Under the pieces are notes generated by a model, which was not told the DNA's origin, searched no databases, and was given only the letters and a program-made list of their open reading frames with translations. A stretch of DNA of 64,000 nucleotides from Streptomyces stelliscabiei (lineage in GTDB: Bacteria; Actinomycetota; Actinomycetes; Streptomycetales; Streptomycetaceae): the NCBI RefSeq assembly GCF_014873495.1, contig NZ_JADBGF010000001.1, positions 7,874,001-7,938,000 of the forward strand. Direction: 5' to 3'. Position numbers and translations under genes: made by a program. Positions 41,646 to 50,375 of the stretch are shown here, piece after piece. Numbering within the stretch: position 1 is the first letter of the stretch; each line of letters begins with the position of its first letter.

Positions 41646-42942
41646 CCCCCTGCCGCCGCTGCTGATCGCCGTGCCCGCCGTCATCCTCGCCTGCCGGGCC
41701 GGCGGCGCGCTGTTCCGACGGATCGGCCAGCCGCCCGTGGTGGGCGAGATGTGCGTGGGCATCCTGCTCGGGCCGTCCCTGCTCGGCTGGCTCTGGCCGT
41801 CCGCGCAGCACTGGCTGCTGCCTCCGTCGGTCCTGCCGTTCACCGGCGTGCTCGGCCAGTTGGGCCTGCTCGTGTTCATGTTCCTGATCGGTTTGGAATT
41901 CGACTGGGGCACCCTGCGCGGTAAGCGAGCAACGGCCCTCGCCGTCGGCGGTACGTCCATCGCCGTTCCTCTGCTCCTCGGGGCGGCCCTGGGCCTGGCC
42001 ATGTACGGGACCCAGGCACCCGACGGCGTACAGCAGATGCCGTTCGTCCTCTTCATCGCCGTGTCCATGAGCATCACGGCCTTCCCGGTCCTGGCCCGGA
42101 TCCTCAGCGAACGGGGGTTGTACGGCACGCCCGTGGGCACCCTGGCCCTGGCGTGCGCGGCCATCGACGACGTCGCGGCCTGGTGCCTGCTGACCCTGGT
42201 GGTGGCGCTGACGACCAGCAGCTCCGCGATGGGCGCCGCGGGCACCGCGGCACTCACCCTCGGCTTCGCGGCCGCGCTCATCTGGGGGCTGCGTCCCCTG
42301 CTCGCCCGCAGGGCACGCCACGACCGGCTGCTCTCCGGCGAGCGGCACGAGGGCGTCGTACTCGTCGTCCTGTTCAGCGCGATCTGCCTGGCGGGCCTGA
42401 TCACCGACCGGATCGGTGTCCACACCGTCTTCGGGGCGTTCCTGCTGGGGACCGCCATGCCCCGCGGTTCACACACGGTGGAGCGTGCCGCCCGGCAGTT
42501 GCGTTCGGTGGTGATTCCGGTGCTGCTCCCGCTCTTCTTCGTACAGACCGGACTGCGTACCGACCTGGGTGGGCTCCACCACATGTCCGAGTGGCTATGG
42601 GCAGGGGCCATCCTGGTGGTGGCGATGGCCGGGAAGTGGGGTGGTGCGGCGCTGGCAGCCCGGACGGCCGGCCAGGACGGGCGTTCGTCCCTGCTCATCG
42701 GCGCGCTGATGAACTGCCGCGGTATGACGGAACTGATCGTCCTGAACATCGGCTACGACATGGGGGTGATCGGCCCACAGGTGTTCACGATGCTGGTCAT
42801 GATGGCACTGATCACCACGGCCCTGACCGGTCCTGCCCTGGACCGCCTGAGTCCGGGCACCCGGACGACCGGCGCCGCGGAGCCCCCGCCTGCGCCGGAC
42901 GGTGAGAAGGCCGTGGCGGTACCCGTGTCCGGCCGCCCGTGA
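41632..42942 (+). CDS. CPA2-type cation/proton antiporter
   Basis: The protein has 436 residues from the ATG at 41632 (MAAADPLPPLLIAVPAVILA), which overlaps the flavin reductase by 14 bases; an earlier in-frame start would add 61 unrelated residues. It has about twelve membrane helices and the sodium/hydrogen exchanger motifs GQPPVVGEMCVGILLGPSLLG, FMFLIGLEFD and ACAAIDDVAAW. The terminal segment after residue 405 is soluble and proline-rich. Antiporters of this type appear in several antibiotic clusters, where export or ion-homeostasis roles are presumed. It ends the plus-strand operon and probably the cluster on this side. Confidence 0.93.
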   Translation: MAAADPLPPLLIAVPAVILACRAGGALFRRIGQPPVVGEMCVGILLGPSLLGWLWPSAQHWLLPPSVLPFTGVLGQLGLLVFMFLIGLEFDWGTLRGKRATALAVGGTSIAVPLLLGAALGLAMYGTQAPDGVQQMPFVLFIAVSMSITAFPVLARILSERGLYGTPVGTLALACAAIDDVAAWCLLTLVVALTTSSSAMGAAGTAALTLGFAAALIWGLRPLLARRARHDRLLSGERHEGVVLVVLFSAICLAGLITDRIGVHTVFGAFLLGTAMPRGSHTVERAARQLRSVVIPVLLPLFFVQTGLRTDLGGLHHMSEWLWAGAILVVAMAGKWGGAALAARTAGQDGRSSLLIGALMNCRGMTELIVLNIGYDMGVIGPQVFTMLVMMALITTALTGPALDRLSPGTRTTGAAEPPPAPDGEKAVAVPVSGRP

Positions 42943-43826
42943 GAGCCGGTGCGGGCCGTGTGGGGTGCGTTGCCATCCCCGAACCGGTGGCCGAGGTCTT
43001 TCGACCTGCGGGTGTGGCGATGCGCAGTGTGGGGGTCACGGGCGATGTCCTGACGCTGAAATGGCGCTCGTGACGCACATGTGACGCTCGTCCTGATGGG
43101 ATGTCAGGTGTGCTTCGGTGCTGCTGGAGTCGGTTGCGTGCTGAAGACCAAGAGGCTCCTTCTTGAGAGCCGGGCGGTCGGTGGTGAGGGCCGGGCGAAG
43201 AGCGGGCACTCCGGCCCCGGGTCCACGCTGCGGAGGTACTCCCCCTTCCCGCCCCGCGCGGGCACGCGGGGCAGACTGCCATTGACGCCATCTTCGCGTA
43301 GCGAAGGCCGGTCGGTGGAGCCCGTGGAGCGTGGCCCGCCATGGTCCCAAAGGCCCAGAAAAGTCCCAGAGATGCCGCCGCGCCTCATCCTGCCCCGCTG
43401 AATAGCAGGTCAGGCCGGGGTGCGGTGACATTCGTGTGCCAAATGTCCCGGAAGAGACCAGTGAACGCGCTGACCTGCGACGATGGGCGGCTGATGTCAG
43501 CTGACCAGGGCGAATGACCTTTCAGCTGTTTCATGTTCGTGCCACTTGACGGGGCCGGAAGTCCCAGAAGAGTCCCAGAGGACTCCCACCGCTGACGGGC
43601 ACCCTTTCGGCTCTGTACGCCAAAGTGAGCTCGTCGAACGCTCTGTTGTCGACGGGGTGCGGGAGCCTTGATGTCGGGTGACTGGCGCTCGGCGGATGCC
43701 TTGCGGGATCGTAGGTTCTGATGATCGACGCTGACTCTGCGGGCGCCGGCGTCAGTGAGCCGGTGGTGCCCGCCAAGACTCGGCCGCCGTACAGCGAGCG
43801 GCCCGTCGCGCCTGCCCGGCGGGCTA
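42943..43826. other. Gene-poor boundary region with direct repeats
   Basis: I see no convincing gene in these 880 bases. An 18-base near-identical direct repeat occurs at 43354-43371 (cccagaaaagtcccagag) and 43563-43580 (cccagaagagtcccagag), with a weaker relative near 43460. This could be scar sequence from an old integration, but no integrase, tRNA or clear att core is present. Confidence 0.5.
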
Positions 43827-43837
43827 AGAACTCCTAA
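43721..43837 (+). pseudogene. Short open frame cut by the IS element
   Basis: A 38-codon frame starts MIDADSAGAGVSEPVVPAK and ends in a TAA inside the left inverted repeat of the IS element (43835-43837). It may be the 5' remnant of a gene interrupted by the insertion. No family is recognised, and it may equally be chance. Confidence 0.25.
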
Positions 43838-44716
43838 CGAAACGATCTTCGAGGTGGTTGGATCACTCCGGGACCGATGATCCGGGGGTGCGAGGTGGCG
43901 CGGCCGAAGCCGTGGGAAGTCGACGACGAGCCGTGGGCGGTGATCGAGCCGCTGCTGCCCAAGGTCGAGCGACGGACCCGCCACCCAGGACGCAAGCGGC
44001 ATCCGGACCGGCTGGTGTTCCAGGGCATCCTGTTCGTCCTGCACACCGGGATCTCCTGGGAACACCTTCCGCAGGAGATCGGCTTCGGGTCGGGCATGAC
44101 CTGCTGGCGCCGCCTGGCCGAGTGGACCGAGGCCGGCGTGTGACCCCGGCTGCACGAGGTCCTCCTCGCCAAGCTCCGCAGCGCGAACGCCCTGGACTTC
44201 TCCCGCGCGGCGGTCGATGGCTCCCACATCCGGGCGTCAAAGAGGGAGCCAAGACCGGACGAAGCCCTGTCGACCGGGGCAGAACCGGCAGCAAACATCA
44301 TCTGATCGCCGACGCCACCGGCATCCCGCTCGCCGCCACCCTGACCGGCGGCAATCGCAACGACGTCACCCGGCTGATCCCTCTTCTCCAGGCCATGCCG
44401 CCGGTGCGGGGCAAGCGCGGCCGACCCCGGCGCCGCCCGGACGTGGTGCTGGGCGACCGCGGCTACGACCACGACAAGTACCGCCGCCTGGTCTGGGACC
44501 TCGGCGTGAAGCCGTTGATCGCCCGCCGCGGCACCGAGCACGGCTCCGGCCTGGGCACCCAACGCTGGGTCGTCGAGCGCGCGTTCGCCCATCTGCACTG
44601 GTTCCGTCGCCTGCGGATCCGCCGGGAGATACGCGACGACATCCACGAAGCCTTCCTCACCCTCCGATGCGCACTCATCTGCTCGAGACGCCTGAAGTCA
44701 TTGCGATAGGAGTTCT
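43827..44716 (+). mobile_element. Decayed IS5-family insertion sequence
   Basis: The left end agaactcctaacgaaac (43827 on) is an imperfect inverted match to the right end at 44699-44716 (reverse complement agaactcctatcgcaat). Between them is one transposase gene with a stop codon and a frameshift. No clear target duplication is visible, which fits an old insertion. Confidence 0.85.
43877..44709 (+). pseudogene. IS5-family transposase, inactivated
   Basis: The frame starts MIRGCEVARPKPWEVDDEPW and shows the N-terminal region of IS5-type transposases (EHLPQEIGFGSGMTCWRRL). At 44141-44143 a TGA replaces the expected Trp codon before PRLHEVLLAKL. After SHIRASK near 44240 the frame shifts by one base, which fits a one-base deletion. 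The remainder in the new frame (GRTGSKHHLIADATGIPLA, DVVLGDRGYDHDKYRRL, QRWVVERAFAHLHWFRRL) contains the DDE catalytic region. With two independent lesions it cannot move itself. Confidence 0.9.
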
Positions 44717-44781
44717 CAGCCGTACTGGACCGAACTCCCGTACTCGGCAGGCGAGTTGCGGCGGACGCCTACACTCGCCCC

Positions 44782-45382
44782 ATGAGGAAGCAACCTCCCC
44801 CGCCACCCCTCACCGAGGCCGAGACATCCGAGGCCGAGCAGGAACTGGGTGTGTCCCTTCCCCCCGGAATACCGGGACTACCTGCGCGAGGTGAGCGCCG
44901 GCGGGGCACTGGCCCGGCTGGAGCGGACCGATCGCGGTTGGTGGTGGGCCGGGAACGACGAGGCGATGCGGGCTCGGCTGGTCGTGCCCTTTCCGCACCC
45001 CGACTCCTATGACGAGGGCCGACGACGAGTTGGCCGCGCGGGAGCCGCGGGCCGAGGCGTTCGAGGGCGAGGCGGCGTACGCCGACGCATGGCGTGCCTG
45101 GGACGACGAGGCCGGCGAGTTCGAGGACATAAGACCGCCGGTGCCGTGGTCGTGCAGGAGCATGGGTGCGGCTTCTCCACGCTGCTGGCGGTGACCGGGC
45201 CGCTGGCGGGCACGGTGTGGTGGGACGGGCGGGCGATCTGCGACCGGATCGTGCCGCTGTCCCCGGACCATCTCGGCGGTGCCCGCCCGGTCCGGTTCGC
45301 GGAGTGGCTGCGGCACGGCTCGTGGGCCCTGCTGCCACCGGACTGGCCGCCCCACCCATCGACCCCCGTCGTCCCTCGCTAG
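44782..45382 (+). pseudogene. SMI1/KNR4 (SUKH) family gene broken by three frameshifts
   Basis: A coherent SUKH-like protein can be stitched from several frames: MRKQPPPPPLTEAETSEAEQ from 44782; PEYRDYLREVSAGGA to HPDSYDEG in a second frame from about 44863; DDELAAREPRAEAFE to GEFED in a third from about 45013; and KTAGAVVVQEHGCGFSTLLA back in the second frame from about 45130. The C-terminal part ends WALLPPDWPPHPSTPVVPR before the TAG at 45380. SUKH proteins commonly serve as immunity proteins for polymorphic toxins. Single-base indels near 44860, 45010 and 45130 make this copy dead unless they are sequencing errors. Confidence 0.8.
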
Positions 45383-45551
45383 CGGCTCAATCGCGGGTGA
45401 GTGACGAAATGCACCCCCTGGACTCCCGCCAGACACACTGCCCTGGCGGCTGCCCTCGTAGTTCTTCCGTACGTGGGCCGCTCCGGTAAGCCTGTCGGGC
45501 AGAAGTGACAGCGGCGAACGAGTACGAGTACGAGTGCGGAGGTGACGGGGC

Positions 45552-46187
45552 GTGAACCACCGGGAGCTGGTCGCCGCGCGGATCGAGGAACTGCGCGGCG
45601 TACCCGGCGTCGCGGTCCGGCAGAGCGAGATCAGGCCGCCGGTGTCCGCCGCGGAACTGGCCGAAGCGCGCACCCTCGCCCGAAACCGTCTGCCCGAGGG
45701 CGTCGAGGATTTCTACACCCGGCTCAACGGGTTCACCCTCGCCTGGGACTACGCGCCGCCGGGCCAGAGCGGTCGGCCGACGGACTCCGGCTCGATCGAC
45801 ATCCTTCCGCTGGCCGAGGTCTTCTCCGACTGGCGAGAAACCATCTGGTTCGACGACTTCCCCGGCGGAGTCCGCTTCGAGCCGGTCAAGCCGTTCGACT
45901 TCCTCAGCCCCGAGGCGTGCGCCGCCTTCTGCCAGCAGCCCGACGCTCCGCCCGGTGACGAGGTCCGCTACCACTACCTCGGGGAGGGGCTGCGCCCGCC
46001 CGTCCCGTCCTTTCCCGGCTATCTCGAACTCGCCCTGCTCACCTGCGGATACGCCAGATGGCACAACGCGCTGACCCTCGACGACCCGGCCTTTCCGGAA
46101 GCGGCGGGCATCCGCGCCCGGATGCGGCAGGTCGTCCCGGGGTTCAGCGACGACAAGCTCACACACTTCTCACGAGGGGGACACTGA
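45552..46187 (+). CDS. SMI1/KNR4 (SUKH) family protein
   Basis: This 211-residue protein starts at a GTG (NHRELVAARIEELRG) and carries SUKH features: LAEARTLARNRLPEGVEDFYTRLNGFTLAWDY, the central SGSIDILPLAEVF, and a C-terminal FPGYLELALLTCGYARWHN. Members often act as cytoplasmic immunity or regulatory proteins. The stop codon overlaps the next gene's ATG by one base (TGATG), so it is translated together with the secreted Vps62-domain protein. A decayed SUKH gene lies just upstream. The pairing hints at immunity or chaperoning, but that is inference. Confidence 0.85.
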   Translation: MNHRELVAARIEELRGVPGVAVRQSEIRPPVSAAELAEARTLARNRLPEGVEDFYTRLNGFTLAWDYAPPGQSGRPTDSGSIDILPLAEVFSDWRETIWFDDFPGGVRFEPVKPFDFLSPEACAAFCQQPDAPPGDEVRYHYLGEGLRPPVPSFPGYLELALLTCGYARWHNALTLDDPAFPEAAGIRARMRQVVPGFSDDKLTHFSRGGH

Positions 46188-47227
46188 TGACCGCTTCACC
46201 GCGAGACAGAGACCGGTCGGCTTCCGTACGGCGTTGGGGGGCCGGTCTGTTGGCGACGGTCTCCGCCGCCGCCCTGCTGTCGGTGCTGTCGCCTCATCCC
46301 GCTCGGGCGGCAGAGGACACCACCCGGTCGGCTTCCGCTTCCTCGGTCTCGTCGGCGGATGACGCGCTGGCACGCCGCTACGCGCCCCGGATCTGGCTTC
46401 AGCAGGACGAGTCCTACTTCCCGGCCGCTGTCGAGCCGTTCCTGGCCAACACCCACCTCGAGACCCGTGCGGACAACGGCAACCCCAACCAGCAGTTCCT
46501 CGTGACCAACCAGGCGCTGGGCTGCGACTCCTGCACGAATCCGCCGTTCCTGGCCGGACAGCGCCCCGGTCAGACCGCGGTGCCGGCCTACGCGGAGGTC
46601 GTACACCGCACCGACAACGGCAACCCGACCAACATCACCGACATCAACTACTGGACGTTCTTCCCGTACAACAACGGCAAGCGGGTCTGCGTCGGATGGT
46701 TCTCCCGCTGGGGTTGTGTCGGGGGCTACTCCACGTTCGGCAACCACGTCGGCGACTGGGAGCACGTCACCGTCCGCTTCGTGGACGACGTGCCGTACAG
46801 GGTCTCCATGGGCCAGCACGACGGTGGACAGACCTTCCCGTACGGCGGCTCCGAGGTCGCTCTGGTCGGCGATCAGCCGGTGGTCTACGCGGCGCAGGGA
46901 TCCCACGGCATGTACCCCGACGCGCGACGCCACACCTACCGGAATCTGCCCAACGGCGACACCCTCAACGACGACACCGGCGCAGGCACGCTCTGGGACA
47001 CCCGGCAGGCACTCAAGGTGTTCGCCTGGCAGCCCGTGGGCAGCTACACCGGCGAATGGGCCTGGCTGAACTACACCGGCCGCTGGGGCAACCCGAAGTC
47101 CGGCTGCTTCTTCTCCGAGGCCCTCAGCGGGGAATGCGTACTGAACAACGGCCCTGAAGGCCCGCCCAGGAAGTCCCTGTTCGACCCGCACATGCAGCCC
47201 CTGGACGGCGAGCCCGGTCTCCAGTGA
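46187..47227 (+). CDS. Secreted Vps62-domain protein
   Basis: The protein has 346 residues from the ATG at 46187, which overlaps the SUKH gene stop. A signal peptide with twin arginines (SASVRRWGAGLLATVSAAALL) ends at about ARA-AE near residue 43. The mature protein shows the Vps62/DUF946 pattern: RYAPRIWLQQDESYFPAAVE, INYWTFFPYNNG, and FGNHVGDWEHVTVRF with its conserved H-x-GDWEH motif. The function of bacterial members is poorly known. Being secreted and coupled to a SUKH gene, it could be an effector with its immunity partner, or simply a surface protein. Confidence 0.88.
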   Translation: MTASPRDRDRSASVRRWGAGLLATVSAAALLSVLSPHPARAAEDTTRSASASSVSSADDALARRYAPRIWLQQDESYFPAAVEPFLANTHLETRADNGNPNQQFLVTNQALGCDSCTNPPFLAGQRPGQTAVPAYAEVVHRTDNGNPTNITDINYWTFFPYNNGKRVCVGWFSRWGCVGGYSTFGNHVGDWEHVTVRFVDDVPYRVSMGQHDGGQTFPYGGSEVALVGDQPVVYAAQGSHGMYPDARRHTYRNLPNGDTLNDDTGAGTLWDTRQALKVFAWQPVGSYTGEWAWLNYTGRWGNPKSGCFFSEALSGECVLNNGPEGPPRKSLFDPHMQPLDGEPGLQ

Positions 47228-47379
47228 CGCCGGCCGTCCGCTCGCGTCCTGCAGAGGTGGTTCGAGAGGCCGGGGCGAAGAGAGATCGGATCCTCGTCAC
47301 GCCCATACCCGGATCGCCCGCCCGCACATGGGAACAGCTGCACGCCCGAACACCCCCCGCCGAAACCCGTCGCTGACGG

Positions 47380-48600
47380 TTATTGAGATTCGGGCCCCCG
47401 GAGAGAAGCTGACCGCCCAACTGGTGCGCACGCCGGCGATGGAGGTGATGGCCGTTGGCCGGCCAGCAGGACACTGCCGCAGGTGTCCGCGAGGTGGAGC
47501 GCCTGTGTGAGGGCCTGGCGGGCCTCGTCGGCCTTTCCGTCGCGCATGAGAGTGGTTCCCAGCCCGTAGTGGGCGCGGGCCAGTTCCAGTCGGGCGGGGG
47601 ACCGTTTCAGCAGGGCCACGGCCTCGCGCAGGAGGGCCTGCCCTCTGCGTCCGCCGTGGATGGCGCCCAGACAGCGTGAGGCCACCCCGATCGCTCGCTC
47701 GGTGCCCCACTGGTGGGCCAGCTCCAGTTCCTCGGTGGCCAGTTCGAGCGCGTCCGTCCGCTGTCCGAGCGTGAGGTGCGGCAAGGCCGCCCGCGACCGC
47801 CAGGGCACCCAGGCCAGGTTCATGACCTGTGCCCGGTTCTCCTGCGTGCCGTACTCGTGCAGGATGGCGAGGGCGGCGGTCGGGTTGCCCCGCGCCGCGT
47901 GCAGCCGACTGCGTGCGAGGAGCGCCGGGCCCTGCCAGGTCCAGCCCATCCGGTCGAAGTCGGCGTCCGCGGTGAGCACTGACGTCGCCGAGGTCAGGTC
48001 GCACCGCTCGATCAGCGACTCGCCCATCTGGGTCCGCATCGACAGCCTGACCCGAGGCTCCAAGCCCTGGTCGGCCGTGATGGCGGGGTGTCCGAAGTCT
48101 GCGGTGAGCGGGAGCTGCCGGCCGCGCCGGGCCTGGACGAGCAGTTGCCAGGTCAGCGCGGACGAGACCATCAGGAACGAGCCCCATCGGCCGCCCGTGT
48201 CGCCGGTGCGGTCGAAGCGCGCGACCGCGTCGTCGAGCCGGTCGGTGGACAGGAAGGCCAGCCCGGCGAGGCTCACGACCATGGGGGACGCGTCCGCCGT
48301 GACCAGTCGGTCTGCCCCAGATCGTCCACCGCACGGGCGAGGACGTCGACGGCGCGCTCGTGCTCATGGCTGAGGAACAGTGCGCTGGCGAGCAGAGAGG
48401 CCGCCTCGGCCAGCGCATACGGGTCGGCTAACGCCGTCGATGCCTGCGTCAGGTGGTGCTTGGCCGCGCCGACGTCGATCTGTATCTCGTCCTTGCCCGA
48501 CTCCAGCAGCAACCGAACTCTGCTCGGCAGGCGACGATCTGGTCGCTGCGTGACGCAGAGCAATACGCCGACCGCGACCCTTCTTGTGTTGTGCCGCATC
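47380..48600 (-). pseudogene. Remnant of a LuxR/LAL-type regulator (TPR region only)
   Basis: Two minus-strand frames together read like the tetratricopeptide region of a large LAL regulator. The first (48599-48273) contains HHLTQASTALADPYALAEAASLL and EHERAVDVLARAVDDLG. The second (48282-47380) contains LAGLAFLSTDRLDDAVARF, ARLELARAHYGLGTTLMRDG and ARQALTQALHLADTCGS. A frameshift joins them near 48280. The N-terminal ATPase part and the C-terminal LuxR helix-turn-helix are missing; after residue 272 of the second frame the sequence becomes random. It may once have been a regulator of nearby genes. Confidence 0.75.
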
Positions 48601-48804
48601 CCGTCGATGCGTCTTCATGACGAGGCTCACGAGGCCGACCGCGCCCTCAGAGGCATGCCCGTGGGCCCCGTGCCCGGCAGGTACATCGCCACCCACAGGC
48701 TGAGCCGCCTCCAGGCGGTGCGCGCGCGAGCCGCCGATCGGAGCGACCGGCCGGTCACGGCCCTCCGGGCAGTCCAGGCGCCGAGCCTCACGTTGCCCCG
48801 GGTG

Positions 48805-49434
48805 TCAGCACCGCTTCCAAACGAGCCGGTAGGAGGCGCCCGGGACGTCCGTCGAGCCCATGGTGACCACGCTGGCGCGGTTGTCCGAGCCAGCGCTCAC
48901 CTGCAGGGATGTGTTGACGTTGAGGTACCGCTGCGAGCCACACGGTGCCCAGACCAGCCGGTTGTCCGGCACGCTGTCGGACACAGCCCAGTCATCCTGG
49001 TACGGCCCCGTCAGCGGGTGGGACTGGAAGACGTCGTCCGTCGTCCCCTGGAAGTAGTAGTCGGACTTGATGGTGGCGGTCGCGCGCGCGGGCAGCGATG
49101 CATGGCCGCGGTGGTCAAGCCCGAAGAGGGCGTAGGTGTAGGACGCCGGGGCTTTGACGTCCAGGACGAGCTGGCAGTTCTTCCGCGCGTCGGCCGGTCC
49201 GGCATTGCCACCGGCCTGGGCGGTGTAGGCGTCGTACGTCACTGTGAGCGTGGAGTTGTCGGGGGACACCGTGGCACCAGCCGTGCCCGCCGGGCACCCG
49301 GAGCCGTTGATCGTCTTGATCACGACCTGGGCCCCCTCGGCCGGCGCGTCGGCGGCCGCCGCCCCGGATTGGACCGACAGCAGCCCGAGGCATAACGCCG
49401 CCAGTGCTCCGCTGGTGGCGAGAAGACGAGACAT
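48805..49434 (-). CDS. Secreted DUF4360-family protein
   Basis: The protein has 209 residues. I chose the ATG at 49434 (MSRLLATSGALAALCLGLLS), which has a GGAG site upstream and a standard signal peptide cut near AAA-DAP. The mature part follows the DUF4360 pattern: INGSGCPAGTAGATVSPDN, RKNCQLVLDVKAP, YYFQGTTDD, HPLTGPYQDDW, and a final RLVWKRC with paired cysteines. Function is unknown; these are small exported proteins common in Streptomyces and some fungi. It stands alone, transcribed toward the LAL remnant. Confidence 0.92.
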   Translation of the reverse strand: MSRLLATSGALAALCLGLLSVQSGAAAADAPAEGAQVVIKTINGSGCPAGTAGATVSPDNSTLTVTYDAYTAQAGGNAGPADARKNCQLVLDVKAPASYTYALFGLDHRGHASLPARATATIKSDYYFQGTTDDVFQSHPLTGPYQDDWAVSDSVPDNRLVWAPCGSQRYLNVNTSLQVSAGSDNRASVVTMGSTDVPGASYRLVWKRC

Positions 49435-50284
49435 GACTCTCCAATCGCAGTACGGCTGGTGACGGAGTCCCACAGGCATGACGCGGGGCGGCCGCCCTCA
49501 CCCGCTTCGGCCGCCGGAGCAGGTTCGGTCATCGGTGCATGCACGGCGGCGGAACTGTCCGTACGGGTTCGGGCGACGGTCGTGCGGTCATCACCGCGGG
49601 CCGCAGCGGGCCCCCGGGGTGGGAGCGCGCCCACTATAGGGGGAGCCTGCCACCTACGAAAGAGACGAGTGCGGCGCAACCTCCGGAACAGCAGGCGGGC
49701 GGCGGCGAATCCGTCGTACAGGTCGCGGGGCGTCATCAGAAGGAGGGGCACCTACCGAGAGTCGCCCAGCGTGTGTGGAAACGTTCCGTGACGAGGCCCT
49801 TGACGGACATGCCCGCGCTGGTGTCCTTGCCGGCCTTGCCGTACGCGTCCGCCCTCCCGTCCCGTTGGCAGGCCCGACGACGGCAGCACGCATTTCACTC
49901 TCGTCTCGACGCGCTCCCGGGCAGGGGTGTCGCGGATGCTGTCGGCGGGCGCCTCGGTCGGCAGGCCGCCGACCCGGACGTAGGGGTCAGCCGGATGATC
50001 GAAGGAACGCCGGTGTGCGTGGAGGTCCGGGCTGGAACTGGCCGTAGCGGTGTAGTGCGCTTGATGCGCGTGCGAGGCGAGGACTGAACTCCGAATCTCA
50101 GGAACGCCAGTGGCACCGTCGGTGCGGACATTGCGAGGCCCCTGTGGCGAGCACTCTCCGTGAAGGCTGACCGGCGCTCGGATATCTCTGACGTATCGTC
50201 ACCACTTTAAGATCATCTTGCACGTGCGTTGCACAAGGTGATGAAAAACAGCGGTGATCAATGAAGAGTCCCGCAAGTGTGTAG
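49435..50284. other. Gene-free stretch
   Basis: No open frame here has recognisable family features or consistent codon use on either strand. It separates the DUF4360 gene from the repeats and terminator behind the MurA-like gene. Confidence 0.5.
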
Positions 50285-50324
50285 CAGCAGGGCAGCAGGG
50301 CAGCAGGGCAGCAGGGCAGCAGGC
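50285..50324. repeat. Tandem repeat, five copies of an 8-base unit
   Basis: The unit cagcaggg is repeated five times without interruption, the last ending in c. Eight-base units can slip during replication, so the copy number may vary between strains. Confidence 0.95.
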
Positions 50325-50328
50325 GTTT

Positions 50329-50370
50329 AGGAGTGTCGTGCCCCTCATCTCCCAGGGGCACGACACTCCT
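50329..50370 (-). terminator. Strong hairpin terminator behind the MurA-like gene
   Basis: Arms aggagtgtcgtgcccct (50329-50345) and its exact reverse complement (50354-50370) form a 17-base perfect stem with an 8-base loop, starting 5 bases after the stop codon. It would end transcription of the MurA-like gene and might work in both directions. Confidence 0.85.
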
Positions 50371-50375
50371 GCCGA

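Noticed and set aside
43354..43580. Direct repeats as attachment sites of an integrative element
   Set aside because: No integrase, tRNA gene or excision module is near; kept only as a note.
49320..50131. Several overlapping short frames between the DUF4360 and MurA-like genes
   Set aside because: None has recognisable features, a good start site or consistent codon use.
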